From Megachile rotundata (Eukaryota; Arthropoda; Insecta; Hymenoptera; Megachilidae): a DNA stretch of 64,000 bases. Under the pieces are notes generated by a model. It was given only the letters and a program-made list of their open reading frames with translations. It made no database searches and had not been told where the DNA came from. The stretch spans positions 11,470,001-11,534,000 of the forward strand of contig NC_134993.1 of assembly GCF_050947335.1 (NCBI RefSeq), read 5' to 3'. Position 1 is the first letter of the stretch. Each line of letters starts with the position of its first letter. Both the position numbers and the translations under genes were made by a program. This document shows, piece after piece, positions 24,131 to 36,490 of this stretch.

Positions 24131-25009
24131 TGAGATTTATCCTCACATATGATATATTCAAATTTATAATTTTTAACTTAACAAACTTAATTTTGAAATT
24201 TCCTATTATTTCATAATTTTTTCACATTATGTTTTTTATTCGAAAACTTAAGCACTCAAAATATTCAGAAATTGAGCAAAAAACCAATATTCATATAGAA
24301 TCTCAAAAACTTCTAATTATTTTAACAATTTTATTATCTACTATCTACTACTTTAATCTCTACTATCAATTGTATGAATTTTATCAATTGTATCAACTTT
24401 CTGTATCTGCAATATACGAAGAGGTAAAATTCAAAATGTCTAACCCGATAAAAAGAGTCAGCTACCACAAATTTTGTGTAAAAAAATAAATTTAGAAAGA
24501 ATCGATATCGACATCAAACAACGAAAGCTAATTTTGTTTACAGATACTTTTCCACCGCTCCGTATATTGCAACTTCAACCTCGAACTTGACATCGGCGCT
24601 ATTTTTACTTGGGCTTGACGCAAGCTAACTTTGCGTGTGATTGATCGTTTAATCTGGGATTAATTAACGGCTTACTTACGGTTGACGTGCCAAAATGCTG
24701 GATTCGACTTACCTGTAACAGAAAAAAAAGAATGAAAATTAAAAACTGTTTTAACGCAGCATAAATACTTCGCCTTTGTTTCGATATTTTCGTTCCCAGT
24801 TGCATAATCGAGCTTTTATGTTACCTTACGCAAGTGGGCATTGTACGAGAATAGATATTCCACGTAGGAGAAAATTTTGTGATAATGAAAGAACTTCATT
24901 ATAAAAAAGGAAAATTTGTTTAAAAAATTTGAGACAGTGAAGAAAAATTCTTTGGTTGACTGCAGTCACACATTGACAAATTTCTTATGTGCACTACAGA
25001 CGTTGTTAT
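24131..25009. other. Single-copy AT-rich spacer
   Basis: No array is seen. An 86-codon plus frame at 24229-24489 lies in very AT-rich DNA and shows no recognisable domain. A minus frame at 24605-24805 is likewise unrecognised. Confidence 0.5.
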
Positions 25010-26090
25010 AACCTAACATTAACTTCATGTAACTTAATCTTGAAGTAACCTAACTTCAACTGAAATTAACTTAATATTAAACTAACCTTAACGCAATGTA
25101 ACTTAATCATAAACTAATCTAACCTTAACTCCATAAAATTTAACTTTAAACTAACCTAACTTCAACTCAAACTAACTTAATATTAAACTAATCTTAACTC
25201 AATGTAACTTAATCACAAACTAATCTAACCTTAACTCCATATAATTTAACCTAACTTCAACTCAAATTAACTTAATCTTAAACTAACCTTAACTCAATGT
25301 AACTTAATCATAAATTAAACTAACTTTAACTCAACATAACTTAATATTAAAGTAACCTGAACTCAGTGAAACTTCATCATAAACTAATCTAACCTAAATT
25401 CAACGTAACTTAATCATAAACTAATCTAACCTTAACGCCATATAATTTAACTTTAAACTAACCTAACTTTAAGTCAACAAAACTTAATAGTAAACTAACC
25501 TTAATTCAACGTAACTTAATCATAAACTAATCTAACCTTAACTCCATATAATTTAACTTTAAACTAACCTAACTTCAACTCAAATTAACTTAATATTAAA
25601 CTAACCTCAACTCAATATAACTTAATCATAAACTAATCTAACCTTAACTTCATATAATTTAAATTTAAAATAACCTAACTTTAAGTCAACGAAACTTAAT
25701 AGTAAACTAACCTTAATTCAACGTAACTTAATCATAAACTAATCTAACCTTAACTCCATATAATTTAACTTTAAACTAACCTAACTTCAACTCAAATTAA
25801 CTTAATATTAAACTAACCTCAACTCAATATAACTTAATCATAAACTAATCTAACCTTAACTTCATATAATTTAAATTTAAAATAACCTAACTTTAAGTCA
25901 ACCTAACTTAATCTTAAACAAACCTTAACCCAACGTAACTTAATCATAAACTAATCTAACGTTAACTCCATATAATTTAACTTTAGACTAACCTAACTTC
26001 AACTCAAATTAACTTAATATTAAACAAACCTTAACCCAACGTAACTTAATCATAAACTAATCTAACCTTAACTTCATGTAACTCAACGTT
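25010..26090. repeat. AACTAACCTAAC array, 106-bp unit with 212-bp higher-order unit
   Basis: TAATCATAAACTAATCTAAC recurs near 25518, 25624, 25729 and 25835 (about 106 bp). The AAGTCAAC-containing version recurs at 25471, 25683 and 25894 (212, 211 bp), so pairs of units were amplified. The sequence is almost free of G on the plus strand. Scattered CCTAAC words resemble insect telomeric CCTAA, but not in tandem. Confidence 0.92.
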
Positions 26091-26694
26091 AAACTAACCA
26101 AACTCTAACTCAACCTAACTTAATCTTAAACAAACCTTAACCCAACGTAACTTAATCATAAACTAAATGAACTCACAACCTCAAAAATTTAATAATTTCA
26201 TCCAAAGAAGAGAAAACGATTAATCATTCTAAACAAATATGGCGTCTGACACATAACCTCAAAAATAATTAATTTCATAACAATTTTAAAAATAATATAA
26301 CAATTTTGTTATACAATTTTGTTATATTATTCTTCTAATACACGTTATGTATTTTCGAGAGAAAGAATACTTCATCCTCTCCTATGCTAGTTAAACTAAC
26401 CTAACCCTAACTCAACCTAACTTAATCTTAAACAAACCTTAACCCAACGTAACTTAATCATAAACTAAATGAACTCACAACCTCAAAAATTTAATAATTT
26501 CATCCAAAGAAGAGAAAACGATTAATCATTCTAAACAAATATGGCGTCTGACACATAACCTCAAAAATAATTAATTTCATAACAATTTTAATTCATAATA
26601 TAACAATTTTGTTATATAACAATTTTGTTAACTTCTAATACAAGTTTTGTATTTTCAAAAGAAAGACTACTTCATCCTCTCCTATGCCAGTTAA
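26091..26694. repeat. Tandem duplication of a 302-bp segment
   Basis: 26091-26392 and 26393-26694 are copies of one another. Both carry CTAAATGAACTCACAACC, AATATGGCGTCTGACACATA and CTTCATCCTCTCCTATGC. They differ mainly in the AT-rich TATAACAATTTTGTTATA part. Each copy begins with the preceding AACTAACC array sequence, so the array end and its flank were duplicated together. Confidence 0.93.
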
Positions 26695-27240
26695 AATTCA
26701 CCCGTTAAATGCGATGATACGCTAATAATGAAGAGGGTTCAATAAGCCCATAAACCATCCCCCGCATCATATTTCCAGGTGGCTTAAAGTCCTCCCGAGT
26801 CAGAAGTCATAAAACGAAGAATAAACCGGTGAACGAGGGTCGTTCATCGTTTACGAGGTTCAAAACTGCATTGTGCCCTCGCGTTTAACCGTTCGTTCAG
26901 CATTGTAGTTTCAATACTTTCAAGCTTTTAATGGGAGATTTTAAATTCCCGCCAGATGCGGAGCGACGAGGTTGGTCCTTCTGGTATCTATTAGGTGATA
27001 ACGTTATCAGGAGTTCGCGTATTCCGATACCGACCCACGGGTCGCGAATTTCCTGTTGTACCGACCCGCGGCTCGCAATTCGCGAAAGGACAGTGGCGCC
27101 TCGTCGCGGATCGCGAGCTAACTGTTTCGCGACTGCTGTGTGCGGAAAGGTTTCGGTCGAGAGACAAATTTTCAAAGGGACAAATTTTTAGTTGTTTAGG
27201 GAAAATATTGGAGACAGGGTTGTAGGTGATCTTTAGGGAT
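26695..27240. other. GC-rich island with tandem CGACCC..GGGTCG dyads
   Basis: The interval 26900-27180 is CpG-rich and open in overlapping frames of both strands. A perfect dyad CGACCCACGGGTCG lies at 27031-27044. An imperfect copy, CGACCCGCGGCTCG, lies 31 bp later at 27062-27075, in a short tandem duplication. No gene was recognised. Confidence 0.55.
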
Positions 27241-28010
27241 TTATTGGTTTTTGGGATCGGTATTAAGCGATTTAGGGGATTTCAATATTTGGGATTTTGA
27301 CATTTAGGGATTTTGGGGGATTTTGGGAACTTTGTGATTTGGGAGATTTTGGGGAACTTTGTAATTTGGGGATTTTGGGGATTTTGGGAATTTTGTGATT
27401 TGGGGATCTTGGGGATTTTGGGAATTTTGTGATTTGGGAGAATTTGGGGAACTTTGTAATTTGGGAATTTTGTGATTTGGGGGTCTTGGGGAATTTTGGG
27501 GAACTTTGTGATTTGGGGATTTTGGGTAATTTTGTGATTTGAAGAATTTTGTGATTTTTCAGATCTTTGTGATTTGGGGATTTTGGGGAACTTTGTGATT
27601 TGGGGATTTTGGGAATATTGTAATTTAGGGATTTTTCAGAACTTTGTGATTTGGGGGATTTTGGGGAACTTTGTGATTTGGGGATTTTGGGAATATTGTA
27701 ATTTAAGGATTTTGGGGAACTTTGTGATTTGGGGATTTTGGGTAATTTTGTGATTTGAAGAATTTTGTAATTTTTCAGATCTTTGTGATTTGGGGGATTT
27801 TGGGGAACTTTGTGATTTGGGGATTTTGGGGAACTTTGTGATTTGGGAATTTTGTAATTTAGGGATTATGGGAAACCTTGTGATTTGGGGATTTTGGGGA
27901 ATTTTGAGATTTTGGAGAACTTTGTGATTTGGAGAATTTTGTGATTTTTGAGAACTTTGTGATCTGGGGATTTTGGGGAATTTTGTGACTCTGGGAAACT
28001 TTGTGATTTC
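27241..28010. repeat. G-rich 26-bp tandem array
   Basis: The unit holds TTTGTGATTTGGGGATTTTG followed by GGGAAC. Runs of three or four G recur on the plus strand throughout. Larger blocks such as the one containing GAAGAATTTTGT and TTTTTCAGATCTTTG occur twice (near 27540 and 27757). Confidence 0.9.
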
Positions 28011-28790
28011 AGGATTTAAGTGTTCCTTGAAATTTAGGAATCTGGGGATTTAGTATTTAGAAATTTAAATATCTAGGGATTCCAAGACGTAGAACTTGTG
28101 AATCTAGGGATTTGAGGACGTAGTAACTTGTTAATCTAGGGATTTCAGATTGTAGTAACTTGTGAATCTAGGGATTTAAGGAGCCACTAACTTATGGATC
28201 TAGGGATTTGTGGACGTAGGACTTCATGGAGCTAGAAATTTCAGAACATAGGATTTTATGGATATAGGGATTTACAGATGTAGAAATTGATGAATCTAGC
28301 GATTTCAGAAAATAGGAAATTGTGAATCTAGGAATTTTTGACGCAGGAATCTAAATTTAGGGATTTGAGGACGTGGAAATTTGTGATATAGAGATTTAGA
28401 ACTTAGGAATTTGTGAATCTAGGGAATTGTGATCATAGAAATTTGTGATCTAGGGATTTAGAGTTAGGAATTTGTGAATCTAGGGAATTAAGATAATTGA
28501 AACTTGTGATCTAGGGATTTAGGGCTCAGCAATTTATGATCTAGGGATTTCTATGTCTAGAAATTTACAAACCTAGGGAACTAATATCCCAGGAATTTTG
28601 AAGTTCAGAAAATTGGAAATTAAAAAATGTAGAAATTCAGATATTTACAAATTTAGAAATTTTAAGATTTCTCAGAAATCCTAGAGAAATTTAGGAACCT
28701 AAAATTTCAGTAATTTTGATATTTAGTAATTTGCAAAATTAACTTAAAAATTCTGAAATCTAGTACCTTACAAATTTAAAAATTTGTACA
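28011..28790. repeat. Degenerate TCTAGGGATTT array
   Basis: GAATCTAGGGATTT, GGACGTAG and GGAATTTGTGAA words recur irregularly at about 30 bp, becoming unrecognisable after 28600. It continues the adjacent G-rich array with a change of word. Confidence 0.75.
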
Positions 28791-29150
28791 GAAGGTCCTT
28801 TCAACCCTAAATCTCATAAATCCCCAAAAACTCCTTCCACCCCTAAGCCTCCAAAAATTCCCTCCATCCTTAAACTCCCCAAAAATTTCCCCAGAAAAAC
28901 TCCCTAGAATATTTCCTCAAAACCCAAACTCCACTTACAACAGAAAACCCCCTTACAACAGAACTCAGAAAACAACCCTCCTCTCTGGCCACCGTTCCCG
29001 AACCCCGTACCAATTAACTTGATATTCGCTCGTGAAAAGCTCGGCCAAAAGAGGTCGAGAAGAAGCAGGGGAGTAGCGTAGAAATAAAAAAAAAAAAATT
29101 GCGATGATGAATCGAGGTCGTTCGCCGTTCCACTTTTCCCGTTGTCGATA
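28791..29150. other. C-rich low-complexity spacer
   Basis: CCCCAAAAATTCCC-type irregular low-complexity sequence to about 28980, then mixed single-copy DNA with an A-run near 29085. No gene was recognised. Confidence 0.5.
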
Positions 29151-29520
29151 TTAAAAATTAGCGCGGCTGTCCCCTTCGCGATCGAAAAGACCGATTACCG
29201 AGGTGAGGTTAGGTCCGCGGCATAAAGGGGGTGGCAGATGCGTCGGACGTCGCGATTTTCCTCGTTGTAGGCCTCGGTGTTGTGGTTGCGCGATCAAAGA
29301 GAAAGGACGAGTTCTATTGGTCTCTGTTCAGCCCGTTTCGCCGTCGCCGTTGCACCGCGGGGTGGTCTTTCTCGATCTTTCTGTGCGGACGCATGCGTCA
29401 CTGATCTCTCAAGGCCTTCGCGCATTAACGCTGAGTGCTGTTTGCTTCGTCCCACTTTCCTTAACGCCCGGTCAACGACCCGGTAGGTAGGTGAGTTTCC
29501 AAGGTGCACTAACACGTATG
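29151..29520 (+). other. CpG-rich island with consensus splice-donor word
   Basis: A GC-rich single-copy island is open in two plus frames (29203-29490 and 29277-29486) and one minus frame. At 29491-29496 the word GTGAGT follows GTAG, a near-consensus donor. Another donor-like GAG|GTGAGG lies near 29200. This could be a 5' untranslated or first exon on the plus strand. No protein family is recognised, so it is left as an unresolved island. Confidence 0.3.
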
Positions 29521-31020
29521 AGATTCTATTCCGTGCGAGACAGTGTCTCTCAAACGGGACTCTTTGCTACCCTGATTCTTATGGAGTGTTAGACCTGGGT
29601 TGATGGATTTGGATCAGAAGCGCATGGACACTGATCTATCGCAATTTGGCCGAACGTGAATGGTAGGTTCAGGACGTGGCCATAAATGAAGTACTGTTAG
29701 CTAAATCTACCTGGGACGTTAGAGTCAAGTCTTGTTAAGAGGGGCAAGCTCTTGTTAAGAGGGCAATTTAGAATCTTAAAAAATTACAAAATTTTCTTTT
29801 CTATAAAATGTTAGTGTAACATCTTAAAAATATTGTCTGAAAATTTTCAAGTGAAATACGCCCTTTTGAAGTTATGGCCGATTAGCGCCGCGGGTATACA
29901 CGCGTTCAGTTCACGAGGACTGAAACTTTAAACGCGTTTTTCTCAAAACTACGTTCTTAAAATTGCCGTGGCTGATAACTCAAAAACTAGTTTATCAATC
30001 GCGCTCAAATTTTTCCACATATCCATGACAATACTATCTAACATATGAACCTAAATGTATGAAATAAATTGAACATTAAAGTCCTTTTTATTGCAAAACG
30101 TTGCAAAAATTTTCAATAAAATTCAAAGTTTTTCTTTAAAAGCCATTTCTTCAATTTTACATATTTTGCACGTTTCTGAGGTTCATCTACTAACTGTGAA
30201 TGTTAGTTTTCGAAACGTTGTCTGCAAACTTGCTGAAACCAATATATCTTCCGCTGGAACCCACGCCGATTCACGAGACACGCCGAAACACTTCCAGAAA
30301 GGATTGCCATAATTCCGGCATTTTGAAATATTTTGCAAAACAGAAAATATTCCGTAATAGGCAATAGTTATAATAAATTATACCTGAAATTTCGAAAATG
30401 CAAAACAAAGGTGTCCTATAAAAAAAAATTCACAAATATCTGCTTATTTTCATCTGTCGAAAGGTATTGCCGCCCTTAACCTAAGTTTGCATCAAGGGTT
30501 TGTTCAGACAAGTCCAAATTTCCAAATCCATCAGAGTCAAATCTTGTTAAATGGAGTACATTCGAACTTCCTTCAAACTTGCATCTAGTGTTAGGTTCAG
30601 ACAACTCGAATTTCCAAAATTTTCATTAATTTTCAAGCTATATTTTTTAATATTTTTTTCTCAGCGTATTTGTGAAACCACAAACGAGTTAAAAGAGTAA
30701 GCTATTCAGTGAAACGGAATCTAACTGGCGATATTATATTCTTAGACCGCGTGTCTAATAATAGAGGAAGGTTCGAAGAGCGAAAAACGCGACGCAAAAA
30801 TGGTGACGGTCGGTTTTAAGGTCGCCGTACGAATTTCGAACGACAGCGACTAAAGGTGCGTTGACATTGTTACGTCAATGCGATGGTTAAAATTGGTCTG
30901 AGCGCGTTGCGGAAACTAACGCGTGAGGACTTATGTAAAGTTTGCGGACTTACATAAATTCAGGTGTTTGTGATGAAATAACTTGTCGTTCTATCATGGA
31001 ATGATTCTTTTTGGCTTTTT
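29521..31020. other. Single-copy stretch with unusual 29815-30480 segment
   Basis: No tandem arrays are seen. The segment 29815-30480 has a different texture: AACGCGTTTTTCTC and GCCGCGGGTATACACGCG lie within AT-rich sequence. It could be a fragment of a dispersed element, though no terminal repeats or coding remnant were identified. The small hairpin CTCTTGTTAAGAG and its near copy occur near 29735-29760. Confidence 0.4.
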
Positions 31021-31029
31021 TTCTTGAGT

Positions 31030-31530
31030 CTTAATTTTGTGACTCGAGGTTAATTTGATTTTGATTCGAGGTTAATTCGATTTTAATTTCAGGTTAATTC
31101 GAGATTCATTCGATTTTGATTCGATTGAGATTCGATTTTAATTCGATTGAGATTCGACTTTAATTCGGTTGCGATTCGATTCAGATTCGATTCAGGTTCG
31201 AATCAGATTCGATTCAGATTCGAATCAGATTCGATTAAGATTCGATTGAGATTTGATTGAGATTCGATTTCGATTCGATTTCGACTCGACTGCAATTCGA
31301 TTTTGATTCGATTGCGATTTGATTAGGATTCGATTAGGATTCGATTTCAATTCGATATCGTTTCGACTTTAATTCGATTGAGGTTCAATTTCAATTCGAT
31401 TTCGATTCAATATCGATTCGAGTTTAATTCGATTTCGATTCAATTACTATTCGATTTTGACTCGATTGTGATTCGATTTCGATTCGATATCAATTTGATA
31501 TCACTTCGATATTGATTCGATTTCAATTTT
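31030..31530. repeat. ATTCGATT tandem array, about 11-12 bp unit
   Basis: Around 40 copies of GATTCGATTTC, GATTCGATTGA and variants. The TTCGAATC and TCGA cores are self-complementary, so the tract is rich in short dyads and CpG in an otherwise AT-rich setting. Confidence 0.9.
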
Positions 31531-32330
31531 AATTTAAAAATGTCAACAAATTTTTCAACTTGAAACAACACAAATTCAAACATTTCTAATTCAAAAAGTT
31601 TCCATCAATGTTTCTCAAATAACAAAAAAAATATCAATAACAAATAAGAAATCTAAAAATTACACTACTCCCTCCAAAAACAACAATCCTACAAATATAA
31701 CAACCCTGACAAATAAAACAAATAATCCCAAAAATATAATTTTTGCATCCACGAAAGTTTCCCTAAAAACAACAAAATTTCCCTAGAATAAACTTCCCTA
31801 GAGTACAGTACGTACTTGTTCTCACCCCCATTCGTCCGAAACACGTCGCAGCGAGGGGCACAAGCAGACAAATGAGCCGGTTAATTGAACCGTTTAAGTC
31901 GATTTGATTCGCCTGAATTGCATCGAGAGCCCGGACGACCAAATAAATTCGATAGATTACGAAAGCGGCCGGTTTGCCGGAAGTCGAACGGATTCTCGGA
32001 GGCAATCCAGAACGACAACAACGGAACACACGACAGTTGTGCGATGTCGATCCTCCTCTCTCTCTCTCTTTCTCTCTCTTTAGGGAAAGTGAAAGCACTA
32101 GCGACATCGTGTCGTGCGCTTCATGGTTACTCGATGCCTCGGGCCACCTTTCGACCCGTCTGAAAAACCCTTGTCAATTTCCACTATGTATATTTGCTTC
32201 TCTATAGTCGATACTGAGAGTTTACGACCTTTACTTGAGAGTATACTTTCGATTAATCGAATGAGATGTGAGATAGGGATACTGGTAGAGATAGGGAAAT
32301 TTGGATGTTGAAGGGTGTTTCCGTTCATAT
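31531..32330. other. Single-copy stretch with CT microsatellite
   Basis: AT-rich to 31800, then GC-richer 31810-32200. A CT microsatellite (CTCTCTCTCTTTCTCTCTCTTT) lies at about 32053-32082. Short overlapping frames on both strands show no recognisable domain. Confidence 0.5.
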
Positions 32331-33410
32331 AGAATCATGAGATCATGAGATAAGTTTTATGAATTTACAGTAGTGACTATAAACTCTTTTTGAACTCGAG
32401 ACTGTGAAGGATGTTTTTTAAACGAGTTATGGGTACTTGAAGGCGTGATTACAAGCTCTAAATGGGAGCAAACGTTATTGAAATGACTTGTGGTAATTTG
32501 GAGACGTGACTATAAGTTTGATGCAGTATAGGAAATTAATAAGATGACTTCCAGGATGTTGGACTAATAACTATAAATTTGATAACTTTTGGAGACGTGA
32601 CTATGAGCTCTAAATGGGGGCAAACGTTATTGAAATGACTTGTGGTAATTTGGAGACGTGACTATAAGTTTGATGCAGTATAGGAAATTAATAAGATGAC
32701 TTCCAGGATGTTAGACTAATAACTATAAATTTGATAACTTGTAGATTCGTGACTATCACCTTGGCAGTCTGGAGTTGTGACTATAAACTTGTAGATTCGT
32801 GACTGTAACCTTGCCAATTTGGAGTTATGAATATAAACTTGATACTGAGTTGTGACTATAAACTTGATACTAAGTTGTGACTATAAACTTGCTATTAGAT
32901 TAATGACTATAAGCTTGATATTGAGTCATGAGTTCATGAGAGTATTTCTAAGATTTTAAAATGGTAACTATAAACTTAATGTGGAGTTGTGACTATAAAC
33001 TTGTAGATTCGTGACTATAACCTTGTCAATTTAGAGTTATGAATATAAACTTGATACTGAGTTGTGACTATAAACTTGCTATTAGATTAATGACTATAAG
33101 CTTAATATTGAGTCATGAGTTCATCAGAGGATTTCTAAGATTTTAAAATGATAACTATAAACTTGATGTGGAGTTGTGACTATAAACTTGTAGATTCGTG
33201 ACTATAACCTTGCCAATTTAGAGTTATGAATATAAACTTGATACTAAGTTGTGACTATAAACTTGCTATTAGATTAATGACTATAAGCTTAATATTGAGT
33301 CATGAGTTCATCAGAGGATTTCTAAGATTTTAAAATGGTAACTATAAACTTGATGTGGAGTTGTGACTATAAACTTGATATAGAGTCGTGACTATACGCT
33401 TGATGCAGTT
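32331..33410. repeat. GTGACTATAAACTTG array with about 187-bp higher-order unit
   Basis: Variants of TTGTGACTATAAACTTGATA recur about every 22-40 bp. GAGTCATGAGTTCAT recurs at about 32923, 33110 and 33297, a 187-bp step. The first part (32331-32760) contains TTTGGAGACGTGACTATAAG and AATAAGATGACTTCC. It is the opposite-strand relative of the 143-bp satellite at 48340-50340. Confidence 0.9.
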
Positions 33411-34020
33411 ATTACTACTACTGTAATACTAGTAATACATAATACTAATTTTCAAATTCCCAAATTCTCGAATCTCAAAAATACTCTAATTTGCACCTAA
33501 ATAATTCCTCAAACTTGTACCAAAAAAAATCCCAAAATTTGGTCCCCAAAAAAGAAATGCCTAAATTGGGTCCGAAAAAATTTCCACCAATCCCCGTAAA
33601 AGTCGTCCAATCCTAAAAAAGAAAATTAATTTCCCCCACAAATGGTCCTAATTACCATATTTTAATTGCGCCGCGCATAGTTGCAAAAATAAAACTTCTG
33701 AGAATTGTTCTTTCACCTTTGTTTCAATTCTGCCAGACTTCCTTTCAACTCGCTCGTATTTCCCTCCGTGTTATCCAACGCAGCGTCGTTGCTTAACGAA
33801 GTAAAAAGCTGGCAATTTACATGTAGCATTTCCAACAAACCGAAAACAAATTTCATCGATGCGGTACACTTTTAAGAACGAGGTTCACGAACGTTGCAAA
33901 AATTCGCCACGCGAAAGAAACGCATAAAAAGCGTTACGAAATCGGTTCGACGAAACTCTCTTATGTACGCGGCTACGTTATCCTACATACCTGCGGACAA
34001 AAACGGTGTCACGGTACGAT
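33411..34020. other. Single-copy spacer
   Basis: Low-complexity CCCAAATT-type sequence to about 33640, then mixed single-copy DNA. A plus frame at 33894-34133 has no recognised domain. Confidence 0.5.
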
Positions 34021-34025
34021 GGTAC

Positions 34026-34043
34026 CGGGTCAATTTTGACCCG
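34026..34043. promoter_or_regulatory. 18-bp dyad CGGGTCAA-TT-TTGACCCG
   Basis: Arms of eight bases separated by TT, preceded by GGTAC. A weaker version with GGGTC/GACCC arms lies at 35020-35035. The symmetry suggests a site for a dimeric protein or the end of a small element. Neither can be shown from sequence alone. Confidence 0.35.
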
Positions 34044-35400
34044 TTGCTAAATCTTCGAGTGGGTTATTATATACAAGCGTTGCAGCACTTCTTATGTTAT
34101 ACTTTTATAGGTTATGTTATTGGAACAAAATAAGATAATTTTTAGCTTAGGTTAGGTAAAAATAAATTAGCTGAAAAAATAATTTTTAGGTAAAAATTTT
34201 TTTCACGCAAAGCTCACAAACCCCTAAATTCCCAAACTCTCAAATCCCCAAATTCCCAAAATCGAAAAATCTAAAAACTGCAACAATCCCTCAAACACAA
34301 GGTATCCAAGCACGAAACCCCATGCCATAAATCACTCGCAACGCAAATAAACATCGACCGCGTCTCGAGAACATTTTTTTAAACCCGAAACGGCCCTGCA
34401 AACCAATTTCCCCGGAAACCCTCGTGTAAACGTATTTTTTTATTATCCGCGTTTCCCTGCAGGAGCGATAAAAATTCGCAGTACAGTAAAAAGACCAATT
34501 TCTAGAAACACCATACAGTGTTTCCTTCTTACAAAAAAACAAGAGCGTGATTTATAGCCGACAATAAGCGGAAGGGTTCATCTCGAGGAATTCTTTTTAA
34601 TAACGGTAGAAACCTAACTGTACCCCGAAGAAAGGGCAAGGGTTGCAACACAGTAAAAAATAAAAAAAAGGGGTAAAACACGGTTAACGGGTTTAAAAAG
34701 CAGCCGGAGTCGCAAAGTCAATTTCTTCGACGGATAATCCTTTCCTGCCCGCTCGTAAACGCGTAAACACCCGAAGGATTACGAGTCGCGTAACCTTTTT
34801 TTCCTCTTTCCTTAAAAACCTTCCAGCCCGTTTATTTCGAATTGTCGACACGAAAGCGGATTAAGGTGAAGACGCAAAAAGCAGTAAAATGTTTCAGTTT
34901 TTTAGTCGACGGTTCTTTCAGGGCGGCCTCTTAATTTTGGAGTCACTGGAACGTGTTTCTTCCGCCATTTTTTTTTTTAGTTATGGAACGGTCTTTTATG
35001 GCGAGGGCGAAGGGAGATTGGGTCCTTTTTGACCCGAATGGATGAATGGGTTACTGTCGAAAATTTAGGGTTAGGAAGGGTTGAAAGGTGGAATAAAATT
35101 TAGGGAGGAAATTGTGAATAATATGGAGGTTATACAGTGCTCGTAATTTTAATAGATTAGAGGACTGTTACAGTATAACAAATAGAAATTATTTATTATA
35201 ACATAACCTAACATAGCATGTTACTGTAACATAACATACAAATTATGTATTTGGTTACAATAACATAGCTTAGAAAATTCATTCAAAAATAATGTATGTA
35301 TTATAATACAAATTTTAGTCAATTCTGTTACTATATAACCTAGAAATGATGTACTATGCTACTGTGACCTAACCCACAAAATATTAGTATTTATAATATT
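34044..35400. other. Single-copy stretch
   Basis: Mixed composition: GC-richer at 34280-34460 and 34680-35040, AT-rich after 35050 with TAACATAACCTAAC words near 35200. A minus frame at 34291-34542 is unrecognised. No RNA gene was found. Confidence 0.5.
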
Positions 35401-36490
35401 AGAAATATTGTCAGGAGTGCGTCACGAATGTGTCGAGTGCGTCATGAATGCATCTAGTGCGTCACGATTACATCATGAATGTGTTAAAAGTGCGTCACAA
35501 ATGTCACGAGTGCGTCATCAATGCGTCAAGTAAGTCGCAAGTATGTCAAGAGTGCGTCACGAGTGCGTCATGAATGCATCATAAATACATCAGTGTGTCA
35601 CAAGTGCGTCGCGATTGTGTTTGAGTGCGTCATGAATGCATTTAGTGCGTCACGATTACGTCATGAATGCATCGTGAATAAGTTGGGTGCGTCATGAATG
35701 TGTTAAAAGTGCGTCACAAAAATGTCAAGAGTGCGTCACGAGTGCGTCACAAATGTCACGAGTGCGTCACCAATGCGGTGAGTAAGTCATAAATATGTCG
35801 ACAGTGCGTCACGAGTGCGTCATGAATGCATCATAAATACATCAAAGTGCGTCACAAGTGCGTCGCGATTGTGTTTGAGTGCGTCATGAATGCATTTAGT
35901 GCGTCACGATTACGTTGAATGCATCGTGAATGAGTTGAGTGCGTCATGAATGTGTTAAAAATTCGTCGCAAAAATGTCAAGAGTGCGTCACGAGTGCGTC
36001 ACAAATGTCACGAGTGCGTCGCCAATGCGTTAAGTAAGTCGCAAGTATGTCAAGAGTGCGTCGCGAGTGCGTCATGAATGCATCATAAATACATCAAAGT
36101 GCGTCACAAGTGCGTCACGATTGCGTCGAGTGCGTAATGAATGCATTTAGTGCATCACGATTACGTTGAGTGCGTCATGGATGTGTTAAAAATTCGTCGC
36201 AAAAATGTCAAGAGTGCGTCACGAGTGCGTCACCAATGCGTTGAGTAAGTCACAAATATGTCAAGATTGCGTCACGAGTGCGTCACGAATGCAGCATGAA
36301 TACGTCAAAGTGCGTCACGAGTGCGTCGTGAATGCACTTCAATGCGTCAGGACTACGTTGAGTGCGTCATGAATGTGTTAAAAGCGTGTCACAAAAATGT
36401 CAAGAGTGCGTCGCGATTGCGTTGAGTGCGTCATGAATGCGTTAAACTGCGTCACGAATATATGAAGAGTGCGTCACGAGTTTGTCAAAG
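35401..36490. repeat. TGCGTCA-rich tandem array with 251-bp higher-order unit
   Basis: GAGTGCGTCAC and GTGCGTCATGAATGC words repeat about every 11-16 bp. The ATAAATACATC block recurs at about 35581, 35832 and 36083 (251 bp each), so larger blocks were also amplified. TGCGTCA (TGACGCA on the minus strand) appears dozens of times. Confidence 0.92.

Noticed and set aside
25010..26090. Telomeric CCTAA tract
   Set aside because: CCTAA words are scattered and not in tandem; the real unit is about 106 bp.
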